Origin: Paenibacillus sp. Soil522
GTDB lineage: Bacteria > Bacillota > Bacilli > Paenibacillales > Paenibacillaceae
Assembly (NCBI RefSeq): GCF_001428245.1
Contig: NZ_LMRV01000032.1
Location: forward strand, 289 to 64,288
Length of the DNA stretch: 64,000 nucleotides
Direction of reading: 5' to 3'
The notes under the pieces were generated by a model. It saw nothing but the letters and a program-made list of their open reading frames with translations. It was not told the origin of the DNA and searched no databases. How positions within the stretch are numbered: position 1 is the first letter of the stretch; the number at the start of each line of letters is the position of its first letter. Positions 34,399 through 42,820 of this stretch are shown piece after piece. A program made the translations under genes and the position numbers.

Positions 34399-35817
34399 TT
34401 ATCGCTTAAAGCATACCAGCTTCAGCTCGGTCATCTCCTGGACCGCGTATTTGACCCCTTCCCGCCCGATTCCGCTGTCTTTGACGCCACCATAGGGCAT
34501 ATGGTCCACGCGGAAGGTCGGGATATCGTTGATCATGACCCCGCCCACTTCCAAAGCCTCCGCCGCATGAAGCGCCGTTCCGAGGTCCCGGGTATAGATG
34601 CCTGCCTGGAGTCCGAATCTGGAATCGTTCACCTCCCGGATCGCTTCCTCCATCGACGCTACTTTATTGATCATGACGATCGGGGCAAAAGCTTCCTTGC
34701 AGGACAAGCTCGCCTGAGGGTCCACATGGAGCAGGACGGTTGGCGTCACGATGTTCCCTTCCCGCCTGCCGCCGGTCGCGACGACCGCGCCCCGCTCCCG
34801 GGCTTCCTCGATCCAATGCATAGAGCGCTCCGCATCCCCGGAGCTGATTAATGCGGACACATCGGTATCCGGATCCAGCGGGTCGCCCAGCTTCAACGTT
34901 TCGGTTTGCGCGACGAATTTCCGGACGAATTCATCGAACAGCTGCTCATGCACATAAATGCGCTGCAGCGAGATGCATATTTGCCCGGCAAAAGAAAATG
35001 CCCCCGTGACGGCCCTTGCCATCATGGCATCCGCGTCGACGCCTTTATCGACGATCAGCGCCGAATTGGAGCCGAGCTCAAGGGTAACCTTCTTTATGCC
35101 GGCCTTATGGCGGATCGCGATTCCGACCTCCGGGCTGCCTGTGAAGGTAACGGCCTTCACGCGGCCGTCCGTAACCAGACGATCCCCGATCGCGCTTCCG
35201 CTGCCCGTTACCACATTTAACGCTCCCTTCGGCAGGCCAGCTTGCTGCAGAAGCTCCGCGAGCAGCAGCGCGGTTAACGGTGTCTGGCCCGCCGGCTTTA
35301 ACACGATGGTGTTGCCCGCCGCGATTGCCGGACCTACCTTGTGCGCAACCAGATTCATCGGAAAGTTGAACGGAGTAATGGCGGCGACGACCCCGATCGG
35401 CTGACGGATCGTATACGCGATCCGGTCTTCTCCGCCTGGAGCGGCGTCCATCGGAATCGTTTCACCCTGGATGCGTCTGGCCTCTTCCGCGGCGAATTTG
35501 TAGGTCATGACCGTCCTCGCAGCTTCTTGCCTGGCCGCCTTTAGCGGTTTGGCCGTTTCAAGCGCGATCAGGCGGGCGCATTCCTCCGCCTTCTCCCCGA
35601 TCAAGACGGACAGCCTCTCCAGGATGGAAGCCCGCTCATGCGCCGGCATCCGGGCCATAACCGGCCTCGCCTTATCCGCCGCTTCAATGGCGAGGTTTAC
35701 TTCAGCTGCGCCGGCATAAGCGATTTCGGCAATTTGCCCGCCGCCGTATGGTGCGTACAGGGGACGGTATTCACCGGCTTCTACCCAATCCCCATCGATA
35801 AACAATCGCTTCCTCAT
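34399..35817 (-). CDS. NAD(P)-dependent aldehyde dehydrogenase, likely succinate-semialdehyde type
   Basis: Aldehyde dehydrogenase superfamily enzyme, 472 residues. NAD-binding ITPFNFPMNL and VTFTGSPEVG, general-base Glu in TLELGSNSALIVD (near 250), catalytic Cys in SFAGQICISLQRIYVH (near 285). Last gene of the operon, 23 bases after gabT, so the natural substrate is probably succinate semialdehyde made by the aminotransferase; the sequence alone resembles the broad lactaldehyde/glyceraldehyde group too. Start placed at the ATG preceded by GAGGGGAGG; the reading frame is open upstream into gabT but without similarity. Confidence 0.9.
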   Translation of the reverse strand: MRKRLFIDGDWVEAGEYRPLYAPYGGGQIAEIAYAGAAEVNLAIEAADKARPVMARMPAHERASILERLSVLIGEKAEECARLIALETAKPLKAARQEAARTVMTYKFAAEEARRIQGETIPMDAAPGGEDRIAYTIRQPIGVVAAITPFNFPMNLVAHKVGPAIAAGNTIVLKPAGQTPLTALLLAELLQQAGLPKGALNVVTGSGSAIGDRLVTDGRVKAVTFTGSPEVGIAIRHKAGIKKVTLELGSNSALIVDKGVDADAMMARAVTGAFSFAGQICISLQRIYVHEQLFDEFVRKFVAQTETLKLGDPLDPDTDVSALISSGDAERSMHWIEEARERGAVVATGGRREGNIVTPTVLLHVDPQASLSCKEAFAPIVMINKVASMEEAIREVNDSRFGLQAGIYTRDLGTALHAAEALEVGGVMINDIPTFRVDHMPYGGVKDSGIGREGVKYAVQEMTELKLVCFKR

Positions 35818-35840
35818 CCCGAGTTGCCTCCCCTCTCTAT

Positions 35841-37205
35841 TCAAGAATGAATATCGCTGCGGGTGCAATTTTTGAGCGCATTTTCCAGCACGTCGAGTCC
35901 TTCCTCGAGCTGCTCTTCCGTAATGACGAGCGGGCAAAGAATACGAATAACGTTGCCGTACAATCCCGCTCCCATCACAATTAAGCCCTGTTTATGCGCC
36001 TCCTGCAGCACGCGGGACGTCAGCTCTTTATCCGGCTCCTTCGTCACCGGATCCTTGACCAGCTCGATTGCGCTCATCGCCCCGAGCGTGCGGATGTCCC
36101 CGATCCGGCTAACTTCCTGCTGCAGCCGGACGAATCGCCCGCTGATCGCCGCCCCGATCGATACCGCCCGCTCCGCAAGACGCTCTTCCTCCATCATTTC
36201 AATGACCTTCAGCGCCGCCGCGCAGCCAAGCGGGCTTCCCCCGAAGGTTCCGCCGATTTCGCCGACGCTCGGCGCATCCATGATTTCCGTACGGCCGGTT
36301 ACCGCGCTGATCGGGAGACCGGCTGCGATCGATTTGGACATCGTCATCAGGTCCGGAACGACCCCGTAGTGCTCAATGGCGAAGCTTTTTCCCGTTCTGC
36401 CGAAGCCAGTTTGCACCTCATCGGCAATGAACAAGATGCCGTATTGCTCGCATATCGCCTTCACACCCTGCACGAAGCGGACCGAAGGAATGACGAAGCC
36501 GCCTTCGCCTTGAACCGGTTCCATGATGACCGCGGCGACCTCCTCGCCCGGAACCTCCGACAGGAAGAAGTCCTCGAATTTCCGCAAAAGATAATCATCC
36601 AGCTCATTGGGCGCGAGCCCGAAAGGAGCGCGGTAATAGTAAGGATAAGGCATTTTATACGTATCGGGGGCGAATGGGCCGAAGCCGTTTTTGTACGGCT
36701 TCACTTTACTGGTCAAGGACATCGCCATATAGGTGCGGCCGTGAAAGCCCCGCTCGAAGGAGATGACCGCCCGTCTCCCCGTATATTTGCGCGCGATCTT
36801 GACTGCATTCTCGACGGCCTCCGCTCCGCTGTTTAGAAAGAACGTTTTCTTCGGATGGCTTCCCGGCGTAATGAGGTTCAGCTTCTCCGCCAATGCCACA
36901 TACGGCTCATACATGACAACGTGAAAGCAGGGATGGATATATTTCTCCAGCTGGTCTTTCAGCGCTTCCACAACTTTGGGCGGACAATGACCAACGTTTA
37001 ATGATCCGATTGCGCCAGCGAAATCGATGAAGGTATTCCCGTCGACGTCAGTGAGCAGCGCCCCCTCCGCTTTTGCCGCAAAGGTGGGAACCGTATTGAA
37101 CGGCCCTCTCGGCACGGAATCCGCGCGCCGCTTCAGCATCTGGCGAGCGATTGGACCGGGCAGCCCGGTTTTGATCTCGATAGACTTGCTCCGATCAGGT
37201 TCCAT
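35841..37205 (-). CDS. gabT: 4-aminobutyrate aminotransferase (class III)
   Basis: PLP-dependent class III omega-aminotransferase, 454 residues, converting 4-aminobutyrate and 2-oxoglutarate to succinate semialdehyde and glutamate. Seen: FIDFAGAIGSLNVGHCPPKV, NSGAEAVENAVKIAR, FHGRTYMAMSLTSKVKPYK, cofactor Asp in FIADEVQTGFGRTGK, PLP lysine in MSKSIAAGLPISAVTGR. These fit GabT better than other omega-transaminases. The ATG after GGAGG was preferred; it overlaps the end of yodQ by 11 bases. Takes the C4 amine expected after YodQ deacetylation. Confidence 0.92.
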   Translation of the reverse strand: MEPDRSKSIEIKTGLPGPIARQMLKRRADSVPRGPFNTVPTFAAKAEGALLTDVDGNTFIDFAGAIGSLNVGHCPPKVVEALKDQLEKYIHPCFHVVMYEPYVALAEKLNLITPGSHPKKTFFLNSGAEAVENAVKIARKYTGRRAVISFERGFHGRTYMAMSLTSKVKPYKNGFGPFAPDTYKMPYPYYYRAPFGLAPNELDDYLLRKFEDFFLSEVPGEEVAAVIMEPVQGEGGFVIPSVRFVQGVKAICEQYGILFIADEVQTGFGRTGKSFAIEHYGVVPDLMTMSKSIAAGLPISAVTGRTEIMDAPSVGEIGGTFGGSPLGCAAALKVIEMMEEERLAERAVSIGAAISGRFVRLQQEVSRIGDIRTLGAMSAIELVKDPVTKEPDKELTSRVLQEAHKQGLIVMGAGLYGNVIRILCPLVITEEQLEEGLDVLENALKNCTRSDIHS

Positions 37206-38490
37206 CTCCCTTTTCCTCCAATCCGCACCACGCAATCAACGTCAGCGCAATTATTTCCGCAGCCTCGAAAACATGGCCCAGCTCAATATATTCGTTCGGG
37301 CAATGAGCGGCTTCCGTGACGCCCGGGCCAAATACGATGCAGGGGGTATCACCCAGCTGCGTCAGCAGGCCGCCGTCCGTTCCCCACGGCGACGCCTCAA
37401 TGACGGGCTCCTTCAGCAGAACCTCCCTGTACTGCTCCGACAACGTCCGGATGAGCGCATGTTCCCGGCTTACGCTGCCCGGCACCCATCTCGCGCCGAA
37501 CCATTCCACTTCCGGCTGATGCTCCCCGAACCAAGGATCCTTCTCCTTCAGCCGCCCCATCCACCGGTTCATCTCTTCCTTGGCCTGCTCCAGCTTCTCC
37601 TCGGGGGCGACGCCGAACCTTCCTTCCAGCGTGACCGTATCCGGAACAGAGGACGGCCAATTCCCCCCTTTAATGACGCCGATATTGATCGGAAACGGAA
37701 TCGGATTGCCGGCATATAACGGATCAGAGACAGCGGAGTTCCTCGCTTCCTCCAGCTCGCGGATATGTGCGATGACGGCCATGCTCTTGTCGATCGCGCT
37801 AACGCCTTCGTACCGGGTCCCGCCGTGGGCGGAACGGCCCTTCACCTCGATGCGGAACCACATCGAACCCTGCTGCTTGGGAAAAATCTTGAGGTTGGTC
37901 GGTTCCGGAATAAGCGCCGCGTCTGCTTTGTACCCCTTCAGAATTGCCGCCAGCGTCCCGGCTCCGCCGCTTTCTTCCTCAACGACGCTTTGGAAGATGA
38001 TGTCGCCCTTCAGCCGGATCCCGAGCTCGCGGACCGCTTGGACAGCCAGCAGCAGTGACGCGATGCCGCCCTTCATATCCGTCGCGCCGCGTCCGAACAG
38101 CTTGCCTTCCGTGACTTTGCCGCTGTACGGATCATCATGCCACTGCCCGGCGTCTCCCTCCGGCACGACATCCATATGTCCGTTCAAAATGATCGACCGT
38201 CCCCCTCCCGATCCTCTCCATATGCCGACGACATTAGGACTGCCTGCAAACCGGCTGCGCGGCGAATAAAAAAAAGGATGGGCTTCGAGCGCTTCGCCGT
38301 CCGGTTCCCACACCTCCACATCCAGGCCCATCCCGCGCAGCTTGCCCGCAACGAGCAGCTGGGCTTCCTGCTCGTTCCCCTGCGTGCTCGGCAATCTGAC
38401 CATGTCCTGCAGCAGGCTCGTGCCTTCCTCCCGATGGTTATGCATCCACTCGCGAATGCGAGCTTTGAATGAAGCCGGATCGCCTTTCAT
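37195..38490 (-). CDS. yodQ: M20-family deacylase (YodQ-like)
   Basis: Zinc-dependent ArgE/DapE-type amidohydrolase, 431 residues. Metal ligands seen in ILNGHMDVVPEG (His, Asp), GRGATDMKGG (Asp), catalytic and ligand Glu in VVEEESGGAGT, EPTNLK, and a final His in CPNEYIELGHV-type context. In the Bacillus kamA-yodP-Q-R-S-T set it is thought to remove the acetyl group added by YodP. Start after AAGGAGGG. Inferred substrate: N-acetyl-4-aminobutyrate or an acetylated C6 keto acid. Confidence 0.9.
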   Translation of the reverse strand: MKGDPASFKARIREWMHNHREEGTSLLQDMVRLPSTQGNEQEAQLLVAGKLRGMGLDVEVWEPDGEALEAHPFFYSPRSRFAGSPNVVGIWRGSGGGRSIILNGHMDVVPEGDAGQWHDDPYSGKVTEGKLFGRGATDMKGGIASLLLAVQAVRELGIRLKGDIIFQSVVEEESGGAGTLAAILKGYKADAALIPEPTNLKIFPKQQGSMWFRIEVKGRSAHGGTRYEGVSAIDKSMAVIAHIRELEEARNSAVSDPLYAGNPIPFPINIGVIKGGNWPSSVPDTVTLEGRFGVAPEEKLEQAKEEMNRWMGRLKEKDPWFGEHQPEVEWFGARWVPGSVSREHALIRTLSEQYREVLLKEPVIEASPWGTDGGLLTQLGDTPCIVFGPGVTEAAHCPNEYIELGHVFEAAEIIALTLIAWCGLEEKGDGT

Positions 38491-38518
38491 GGCATTCCCT
38501 CCTTTGGATAAGGCCGGC

Positions 38519-39181
38519 CTACAGAATGATTGGGATATTCTCCGGTATGATCAAGGCCGCTTCCGTATATCGAACGACGTCCTCCACCGTATATGGAGCC
38601 ATTACTTCCCGCAAAATCAACCCTTCCGCGCCTACCTCCATGACCGCCATATCGGTAATGATCAAATCGACGCATTCACGTGCGGTAAGCGGCAGCACGC
38701 ACTGCTTCCTGATTTTCGATTCGCCCTGCTGATTGACATGATTCATCAGGACGACGACCTTCTTCGCTTTTTGGGCCAGCTCCATGGCCCCTCCAATGCC
38801 GGACACGCGTTTGCCCGGAACGATCCAGTTGGCCAGATCCCCGCACCCGTTCACCTCAAGCGCCCCGAGTATCGTTATATCGATGCAGCCCCGGCGAATC
38901 ATCGCGAAGGCGATCGCGCTGTCGCAATAAGAGGCGCCGTTAACTGTCGTGATGGGAAAGCCGCCCGCATTGCACAGGAAAGGGTCTTCCTCTCCCGGAC
39001 CCGGCGCTCTGCCGGCGAAAAGAATGCCGTTCTCCGCATGAAACACGACGTGAACGCCTTCCGGTATGAAATCCGCGACGAGCGTCGGAATGCCGATTCC
39101 GAGATTGACGACCATCCCGTCCTGCAATTCCAGGGCAGCCCTTTTCGCTATTCGGCTGCGTATTTCTTCTCCCATACCCAT
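38519..39181 (-). CDS. yodR: 3-oxoacid CoA-transferase subunit B (YodR-like)
   Basis: Beta subunit of a class I CoA-transferase, 220 residues. Catalytic glutamate lies in VVFHAENGILFAG (ENG near residue 50), followed by GGFPITTVNGASYCDSAIAF and GDLANWIVPGK. Works with the alpha subunit coded just upstream; genes overlap by 34 bases. Expected to move CoA between a short acyl-CoA and the keto or amido acid formed in lysine breakdown. Confidence 0.93.
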   Translation of the reverse strand: MGMGEEIRSRIAKRAALELQDGMVVNLGIGIPTLVADFIPEGVHVVFHAENGILFAGRAPGPGEEDPFLCNAGGFPITTVNGASYCDSAIAFAMIRRGCIDITILGALEVNGCGDLANWIVPGKRVSGIGGAMELAQKAKKVVVLMNHVNQQGESKIRKQCVLPLTARECVDLIITDMAVMEVGAEGLILREVMAPYTVEDVVRYTEAALIIPENIPIIL

Positions 39182-39984
39182 TGCCAGTTCACCCCTTTGC
39201 CCGGAATGACCATATCGACGAAAACGCCTGGTGTGACGATCGACTCCGGGTCCAGTGCGCCAAGCGGCACGATTTCATCCGCTTCCGCGATCGTAATCCG
39301 TCCGGCCATCGCAACTAAAGGATTAAAATTCCGGCCGCTCTTGTCGTAAACCAAATTGCCGTAAGGATCCGCCCGTTTCGCATGAACGATGGCCACATCG
39401 GCCATCAGCGCCGGTTCGACCAAATACGTCTTCCCCCCCACGGACACCGTCTCTCTGCCTTCGCCCATCAAGGTACCGACTCCGACATCGACCAAGATGC
39501 CGCCAAGGCCGACGCCGCCCGCCCGAATTTTCTCGGCCAGCGTCCCTTGCGGGTAAAAGACGACCTCCATGCTCCCGTCCGTCATCCGCTTGCCGGCAAA
39601 TGGATTGGAGCCGATGTGGGAGGTGATAACCTTGGCGACCCTCCCCAGCGTGACTAACGGTCCGATGCCGATCTGCGGAAACCCGGTATCGTTGCCGATG
39701 AGAATAAGGTCTTTGACCCCTTTAGCCACGATCCCTTCCGCAAGGGCAGGAGGGGTGCCGATCCCGCCGAAGCCGCCGTACATGAGGGTCATGCCGTCGG
39801 TGATGGCGGCCAGCGCTTCCCCGAGCGTTCTGATCTTGCTTAGCGCTGCTCCCGATCCATTTCCGGCACCGGCTCCAGCCGGAATACCGGAAGCCGCATC
39901 GATTCCGTCCGAGGCGCCAGCCGAAAGCTCGGCGGCATCCCCTCCAGCTTCGTTTCCATTCCCGTTTGCGCCGCGATCCATCAT
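39148..39984 (-). CDS. yodS: 3-oxoacid CoA-transferase subunit A (YodS-like)
   Basis: Alpha subunit of the CoA-transferase, 278 residues. Core from about residue 50: TLMYGGFGGIGTPPALAEGI, NDTGFPQIGIGPLV, TSHIGSNPFAGKRM. The first about 48 residues are an Ala/Gly/Asn-rich low-complexity extension (GANGNGNEAGGDAAELSAGA) not seen in usual subunits, which begin close to KIRTLGEALAAI. No alternative start exists near the core. The ATG overlaps the yodT stop, showing translational coupling. Confidence 0.9.
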   Translation of the reverse strand: MMDRGANGNGNEAGGDAAELSAGASDGIDAASGIPAGAGAGNGSGAALSKIRTLGEALAAITDGMTLMYGGFGGIGTPPALAEGIVAKGVKDLILIGNDTGFPQIGIGPLVTLGRVAKVITSHIGSNPFAGKRMTDGSMEVVFYPQGTLAEKIRAGGVGLGGILVDVGVGTLMGEGRETVSVGGKTYLVEPALMADVAIVHAKRADPYGNLVYDKSGRNFNPLVAMAGRITIAEADEIVPLGALDPESIVTPGVFVDMVIPGKGVNWQWVWEKKYAAE

Positions 39985-41333
39985 CACTCTCCCACCCCCG
40001 CTTCCCCGAGCTCCCGCGTCACTTCCTCCATCGTTTCCTTCAGGAGAGCGATCAGCAAATCGATCTCCTCCCGTTTGATTACCAGCGGAGGAGCGATAAT
40101 GATCGCGTCTCCTTCCCCTTCCGCCCCGCCCGCTGCCGGATAGATGAGAAGCCCTTTATGAAACGCCTTATCAACGATCCGGGAGGTAATGCCGAGCCCG
40201 GATGGAAACGGCTGCTTGGCGGTACGGTCGGATACCAGTTCAATGCCCAGGAGCAGACCCTTGCCCCGCACATCCCCGATCATTTCGTTTTGCTGCGCCA
40301 GCTCGTTTAACCGGGTCAGCAAATAGGCGCCGCTCGTCTCGGCGGCTTCCGCCAGCCGGTGCTTGCCGATATAGTCCAGAACCGCCAGGGAAACCGCCGC
40401 CGATTGCGGATTCGCGCTGTACGTATGGCCGGACATGATGCTTTTGGAGCCCCGCAGAACGGGCTCCATCACGCGATCGCTGACAAGCGCGGCCGCCATC
40501 GGCGTATAGCCGGCGCTCATGCCTTTGCCCAGCGCGATCAGGTCCGGCTCGACGCCCCAATGCTCCAGACCGAACATTTTTCCCGTCCGGGCGATCCCGG
40601 TCATCACTTCGTCGGCAATGAACAAAATCTCGTTCCGCTCGCAAATATCCTTGATCTTCCGGTAATAGCCCGCTGGCGGCACAACGGCGCCGCCAGCAGC
40701 CCCGATGATCGGCTCCGCTATAAAAGCCGCGATATGTTCAGCCCCGATTCGCCCGATTGCGGTCTCCAGATCGTCCGCGCACATCAACCCGCATGCCGGA
40801 AAGGTTGCGCCAAACGGACAGCGGTAGCAATAGGGGGGCGCCACGACCGGGAAATCCTTCAGCAGCGGGAGAAACCGTCTTCGCCTTGCGTCGTGTCCGG
40901 ACATCGATAAGGCGCCCATCGTAATCCCGTGGTAGCTCATCCGCCGGGAAATAATTTGATATTTCTCCGGACGCCCCCGCTCCTGCCAGTGCTGAATCGC
41001 GATCTTCATGGCCGTCTCCGTAGCTTCGGAGCCGCTATTCACGAAGAACGCCCAGTAATCGCCTCCCGGCGCCAATTCGCTCAGCTTCCGCGCCAGCTCC
41101 TCGGCGGGCTCGCTCGTGAACTGGGAACGGTATACGAAGGATACTTTGCTTGCCTGCTCGAGCATCGCGTCGGCGATTTCTTGAACGCCGTGCCCGATAC
41201 TGGCCGTAACGGCGCCGGAACAAGCATCCAGATACGATTTGCCCTGCGCGTCGTACAGAAACACGCCTTTCCCGTATTGAACGGCGGGATAAGAACGGCC
41301 CAGCAGCGGTTTAATCAAATGTTCCCTCTGCAA
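39984..41333 (-). CDS. yodT: class III aminotransferase (YodT-like)
   Basis: PLP-dependent omega-aminotransferase, 449 residues. Seen: FLYDAQGKSYLDACSGAVTA, NSGSEATETAMKIAI, SYHGITMGALSMSGH, Asp in LFIADEVMTGIARTGK, PLP lysine in LGKGMSAGYTPMAAAL. In the Bacillus set it is expected to remove the 3-amino group of N6-acetyl-beta-lysine. Start: a TTG at 41333 has GGGGAGGAGG seven bases upstream, while the ATG at 41372, inside the yokU stop, has no site; if translation is coupled the protein gains 13 residues. Gene order and overlap place it second in the sigma-54 operon. Confidence 0.9.
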   Translation of the reverse strand: MQREHLIKPLLGRSYPAVQYGKGVFLYDAQGKSYLDACSGAVTASIGHGVQEIADAMLEQASKVSFVYRSQFTSEPAEELARKLSELAPGGDYWAFFVNSGSEATETAMKIAIQHWQERGRPEKYQIISRRMSYHGITMGALSMSGHDARRRRFLPLLKDFPVVAPPYCYRCPFGATFPACGLMCADDLETAIGRIGAEHIAAFIAEPIIGAAGGAVVPPAGYYRKIKDICERNEILFIADEVMTGIARTGKMFGLEHWGVEPDLIALGKGMSAGYTPMAAALVSDRVMEPVLRGSKSIMSGHTYSANPQSAAVSLAVLDYIGKHRLAEAAETSGAYLLTRLNELAQQNEMIGDVRGKGLLLGIELVSDRTAKQPFPSGLGITSRIVDKAFHKGLLIYPAAGGAEGEGDAIIIAPPLVIKREEIDLLIALLKETMEEVTRELGEAGVGE

Positions 41334-41368
41334 ATCACAGCCTCCTCCCCTGGCTTTGCTCCCTGCGC

Positions 41369-41632
41369 TCATTTAAAATAAAACTTATTTATCCGCGGCG
41401 CATTCATCAGCTCTTCATAGCGGAACCGGCTTCCCAAGGCGGATACGTCATTCAAATACAGCGCCTCTTCCACTTTCTGCGACATGCTCTCGGAAACATA
41501 GCTGCTGCAGCGCGGACAATCAATTGCCGGAATTTCCAAAATCTCAACCGACGATTTGCCGTCCGGCATAATCCAATAGCAATCTATAACGCCTTCCTTG
41601 CTGTCTTCCGCATCGCACCATATGCATTTCAT
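41369..41632 (-). CDS. yokU: YokU-family small zinc-ribbon-like protein
   Basis: 87 residues with two Cys pairs, CIWCD at the N-terminus and CPRCSSYVSE in the middle, as in a zinc ribbon; an antitoxin-like MqsA N-terminal fold is possible. The YokU family accompanies kamA in Bacillus. Good site AGGAGG before ATG. It is the first gene after the minus-strand sigma-54 promoter and overlaps yodT in the ATGA arrangement. Function unknown. Confidence 0.85.
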   Translation of the reverse strand: MKCIWCDAEDSKEGVIDCYWIMPDGKSSVEILEIPAIDCPRCSSYVSESMSQKVEEALYLNDVSALGSRFRYEELMNAPRINKFYFK

Positions 41633-41728
41633 GTCCGTTTGTCCCTCCTAAAAGTTTTGTGTTGCCCCGCTTCCTTGAAAACACTTCACAACAAAATGCC
41701 GGGCCGTACCCCTTAACCCTTCTTCATA

Positions 41729-41744
41729 TGCAAATGTCGTGCCA
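41729..41744 (-). promoter_or_regulatory. sigma-54 promoter of yokU-yodTSRQ-gabT operon
   Basis: Minus strand: TGGCACGACATTTGCA, a full match to TGGCACRNNNNTTGCW with GG and GC 12 bases apart. The expected start is near 41718, 85 bases before yokU. It is the best sigma-54 site in the window. Confidence 0.92.
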
Positions 41745-41795
41745 ACTTTTGAATAGGGCGGTTACCTACTCCCCCGGGTTGATGAAGCGCCGGAT

Positions 41796-41837
41796 TTGCT
41801 GCAAAAGATTTTGCGGCCGTTCATTTTTTTGCAGCAA
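41796..41837. promoter_or_regulatory. candidate enhancer (activator) site between divergent sigma-54 promoters
   Basis: TTGCTGCAA (41796-41804) and its exact complement TTGCAGCAA (41829-41837) are 33 bases centre to centre, about three helical turns. The pair lies about 60 and 75 bases upstream of the two divergent sigma-54 promoters, the usual place for dimers of an enhancer-binding protein. Inferred shared site for the activator at 30983. The rest of 41633-41971 holds no gene. Confidence 0.5.
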
Positions 41838-41908
41838 GCCGCCGAAACCCGGTTGGCAATGTCCGATGAAACCGGAGGGTTGCCTTCCTAAGGGCCGACC
41901 CGCGGAAC

Positions 41909-41924
41909 TGGCATCCTTTTTGCA
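41909..41924 (+). promoter_or_regulatory. sigma-54 promoter of ablB/yodP
   Basis: TGGCATCCTTTTTGCA: TGGCAT-N5-TTGCA with GG (41910-41911) and GC (41922-41923) 12 bases apart. It precedes the acetyltransferase start by about 48 bases. Confidence 0.88.
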
Positions 41925-41971
41925 CATGAAATACGTATAGAACCATTTGTAATATAAAGGAGGAAGCCCGC

Positions 41972-42820
41972 ATGCCGAAGGACCCTTACTATATCAATCA
42001 GGTCGAGACCGGAAGCGGCTGCACCGTTCACTACTGCCTCGATGCCTTTAACAAAAGGCTGCGCGTAGACGACTATGAGGGAAATGTCTATTTGATCTTC
42101 GAGCGGGTTTGCGGGATCGCCGGGCAGCACGCGCTGACCAAACTATTTATTAAATCCCGTCAAGAAGATTGGGAGACCTTCTTATCGAATGGATGTATGC
42201 TGGAGGGGATTTACAAAGGCTATTTCGACGGCCGGGATGCTTACTGTATGGCCTATTATATGGACCTTGAACGGCGTACAAGCGACTATTGGATCGAGGA
42301 AGACCGTATTTTAAGACAGGTGCTGGAGCTGCCGCTGAGGCCGGACCGCTCCCAAGCGGCTGACGGCGCTGCGCTGCGGATGGCTTTGCCGGATGATACC
42401 GAAGCGCTCGCTGCTTTGTACGGCCGTATTTTTAAAACCTACCCGGTCCCGATGCATGATCCTTCTTATGTGGAAAAAGCGATGCTTGAAGGCACGTTAT
42501 TCTATGTCGTCGAACAAGCCGGCGAACTGATCAGTGCCGCATCAGCTGAAATCAACACGGTTTACCGGAACGCAGAAATGACCGATTGCGCCACCCTTCC
42601 GGCCCATCGCGGCAAGGGTCATATGCGGCTGCTCCTTCATGCCTTGGAGGATGAACTGGCCGGACGGAATATCCGCTGCCTATATTCTTTGTCACGCGCG
42701 CTTTCGCTGGGCATGAACGCTGTTTTCCGCCAGATGGGGTACCGGTATTGCGGCAGACTGACGAAAAACTGCGATATCTATGACAAGTTCGAAGATATGA
42801 ATCTATGGGTAAAGCTATAA
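41972..42820 (+). CDS. ablB: beta-lysine N6-acetyltransferase (AblB/YodP)
   Basis: GNAT-type acetyltransferase, 282 residues, converting beta-lysine made by KamA to N6-acetyl-beta-lysine with acetyl-CoA. N-terminal part opens with the family-like CLDAFNKRLRVDDYEGN; the GNAT fold is about 120-265 with the acetyl-CoA loop in CATLPAHRGKGHMRLLLHAL and ends SLGMNAVFRQMGYRYCGRL. In methanogens the product is an osmolyte; here the downstream catabolic genes argue for degradation, though an osmotic role is possible. AAAGGAGG before ATG. Its stop overlaps the convergent rpoN stop by 6 bases. Confidence 0.9.
   Translation: MPKDPYYINQVETGSGCTVHYCLDAFNKRLRVDDYEGNVYLIFERVCGIAGQHALTKLFIKSRQEDWETFLSNGCMLEGIYKGYFDGRDAYCMAYYMDLERRTSDYWIEEDRILRQVLELPLRPDRSQAADGAALRMALPDDTEALAALYGRIFKTYPVPMHDPSYVEKAMLEGTLFYVVEQAGELISAASAEINTVYRNAEMTDCATLPAHRGKGHMRLLLHALEDELAGRNIRCLYSLSRALSLGMNAVFRQMGYRYCGRLTKNCDIYDKFEDMNLWVKL

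Noticed and set aside
35994..36836. 280-codon plus-strand frame opposite gabT, and similar ones opposite yodS and yodT
   Set aside because: Caused by high G+C third positions of the real minus-strand genes; compositions rich in Arg, Pro and His without domain pattern.
41972..42820. Acetyl-beta-lysine as mainly an osmolyte here
   Set aside because: The linked aminotransferase, CoA-transferase, deacylase and gabT argue for breakdown; kept only as an alternative in the gene entry.
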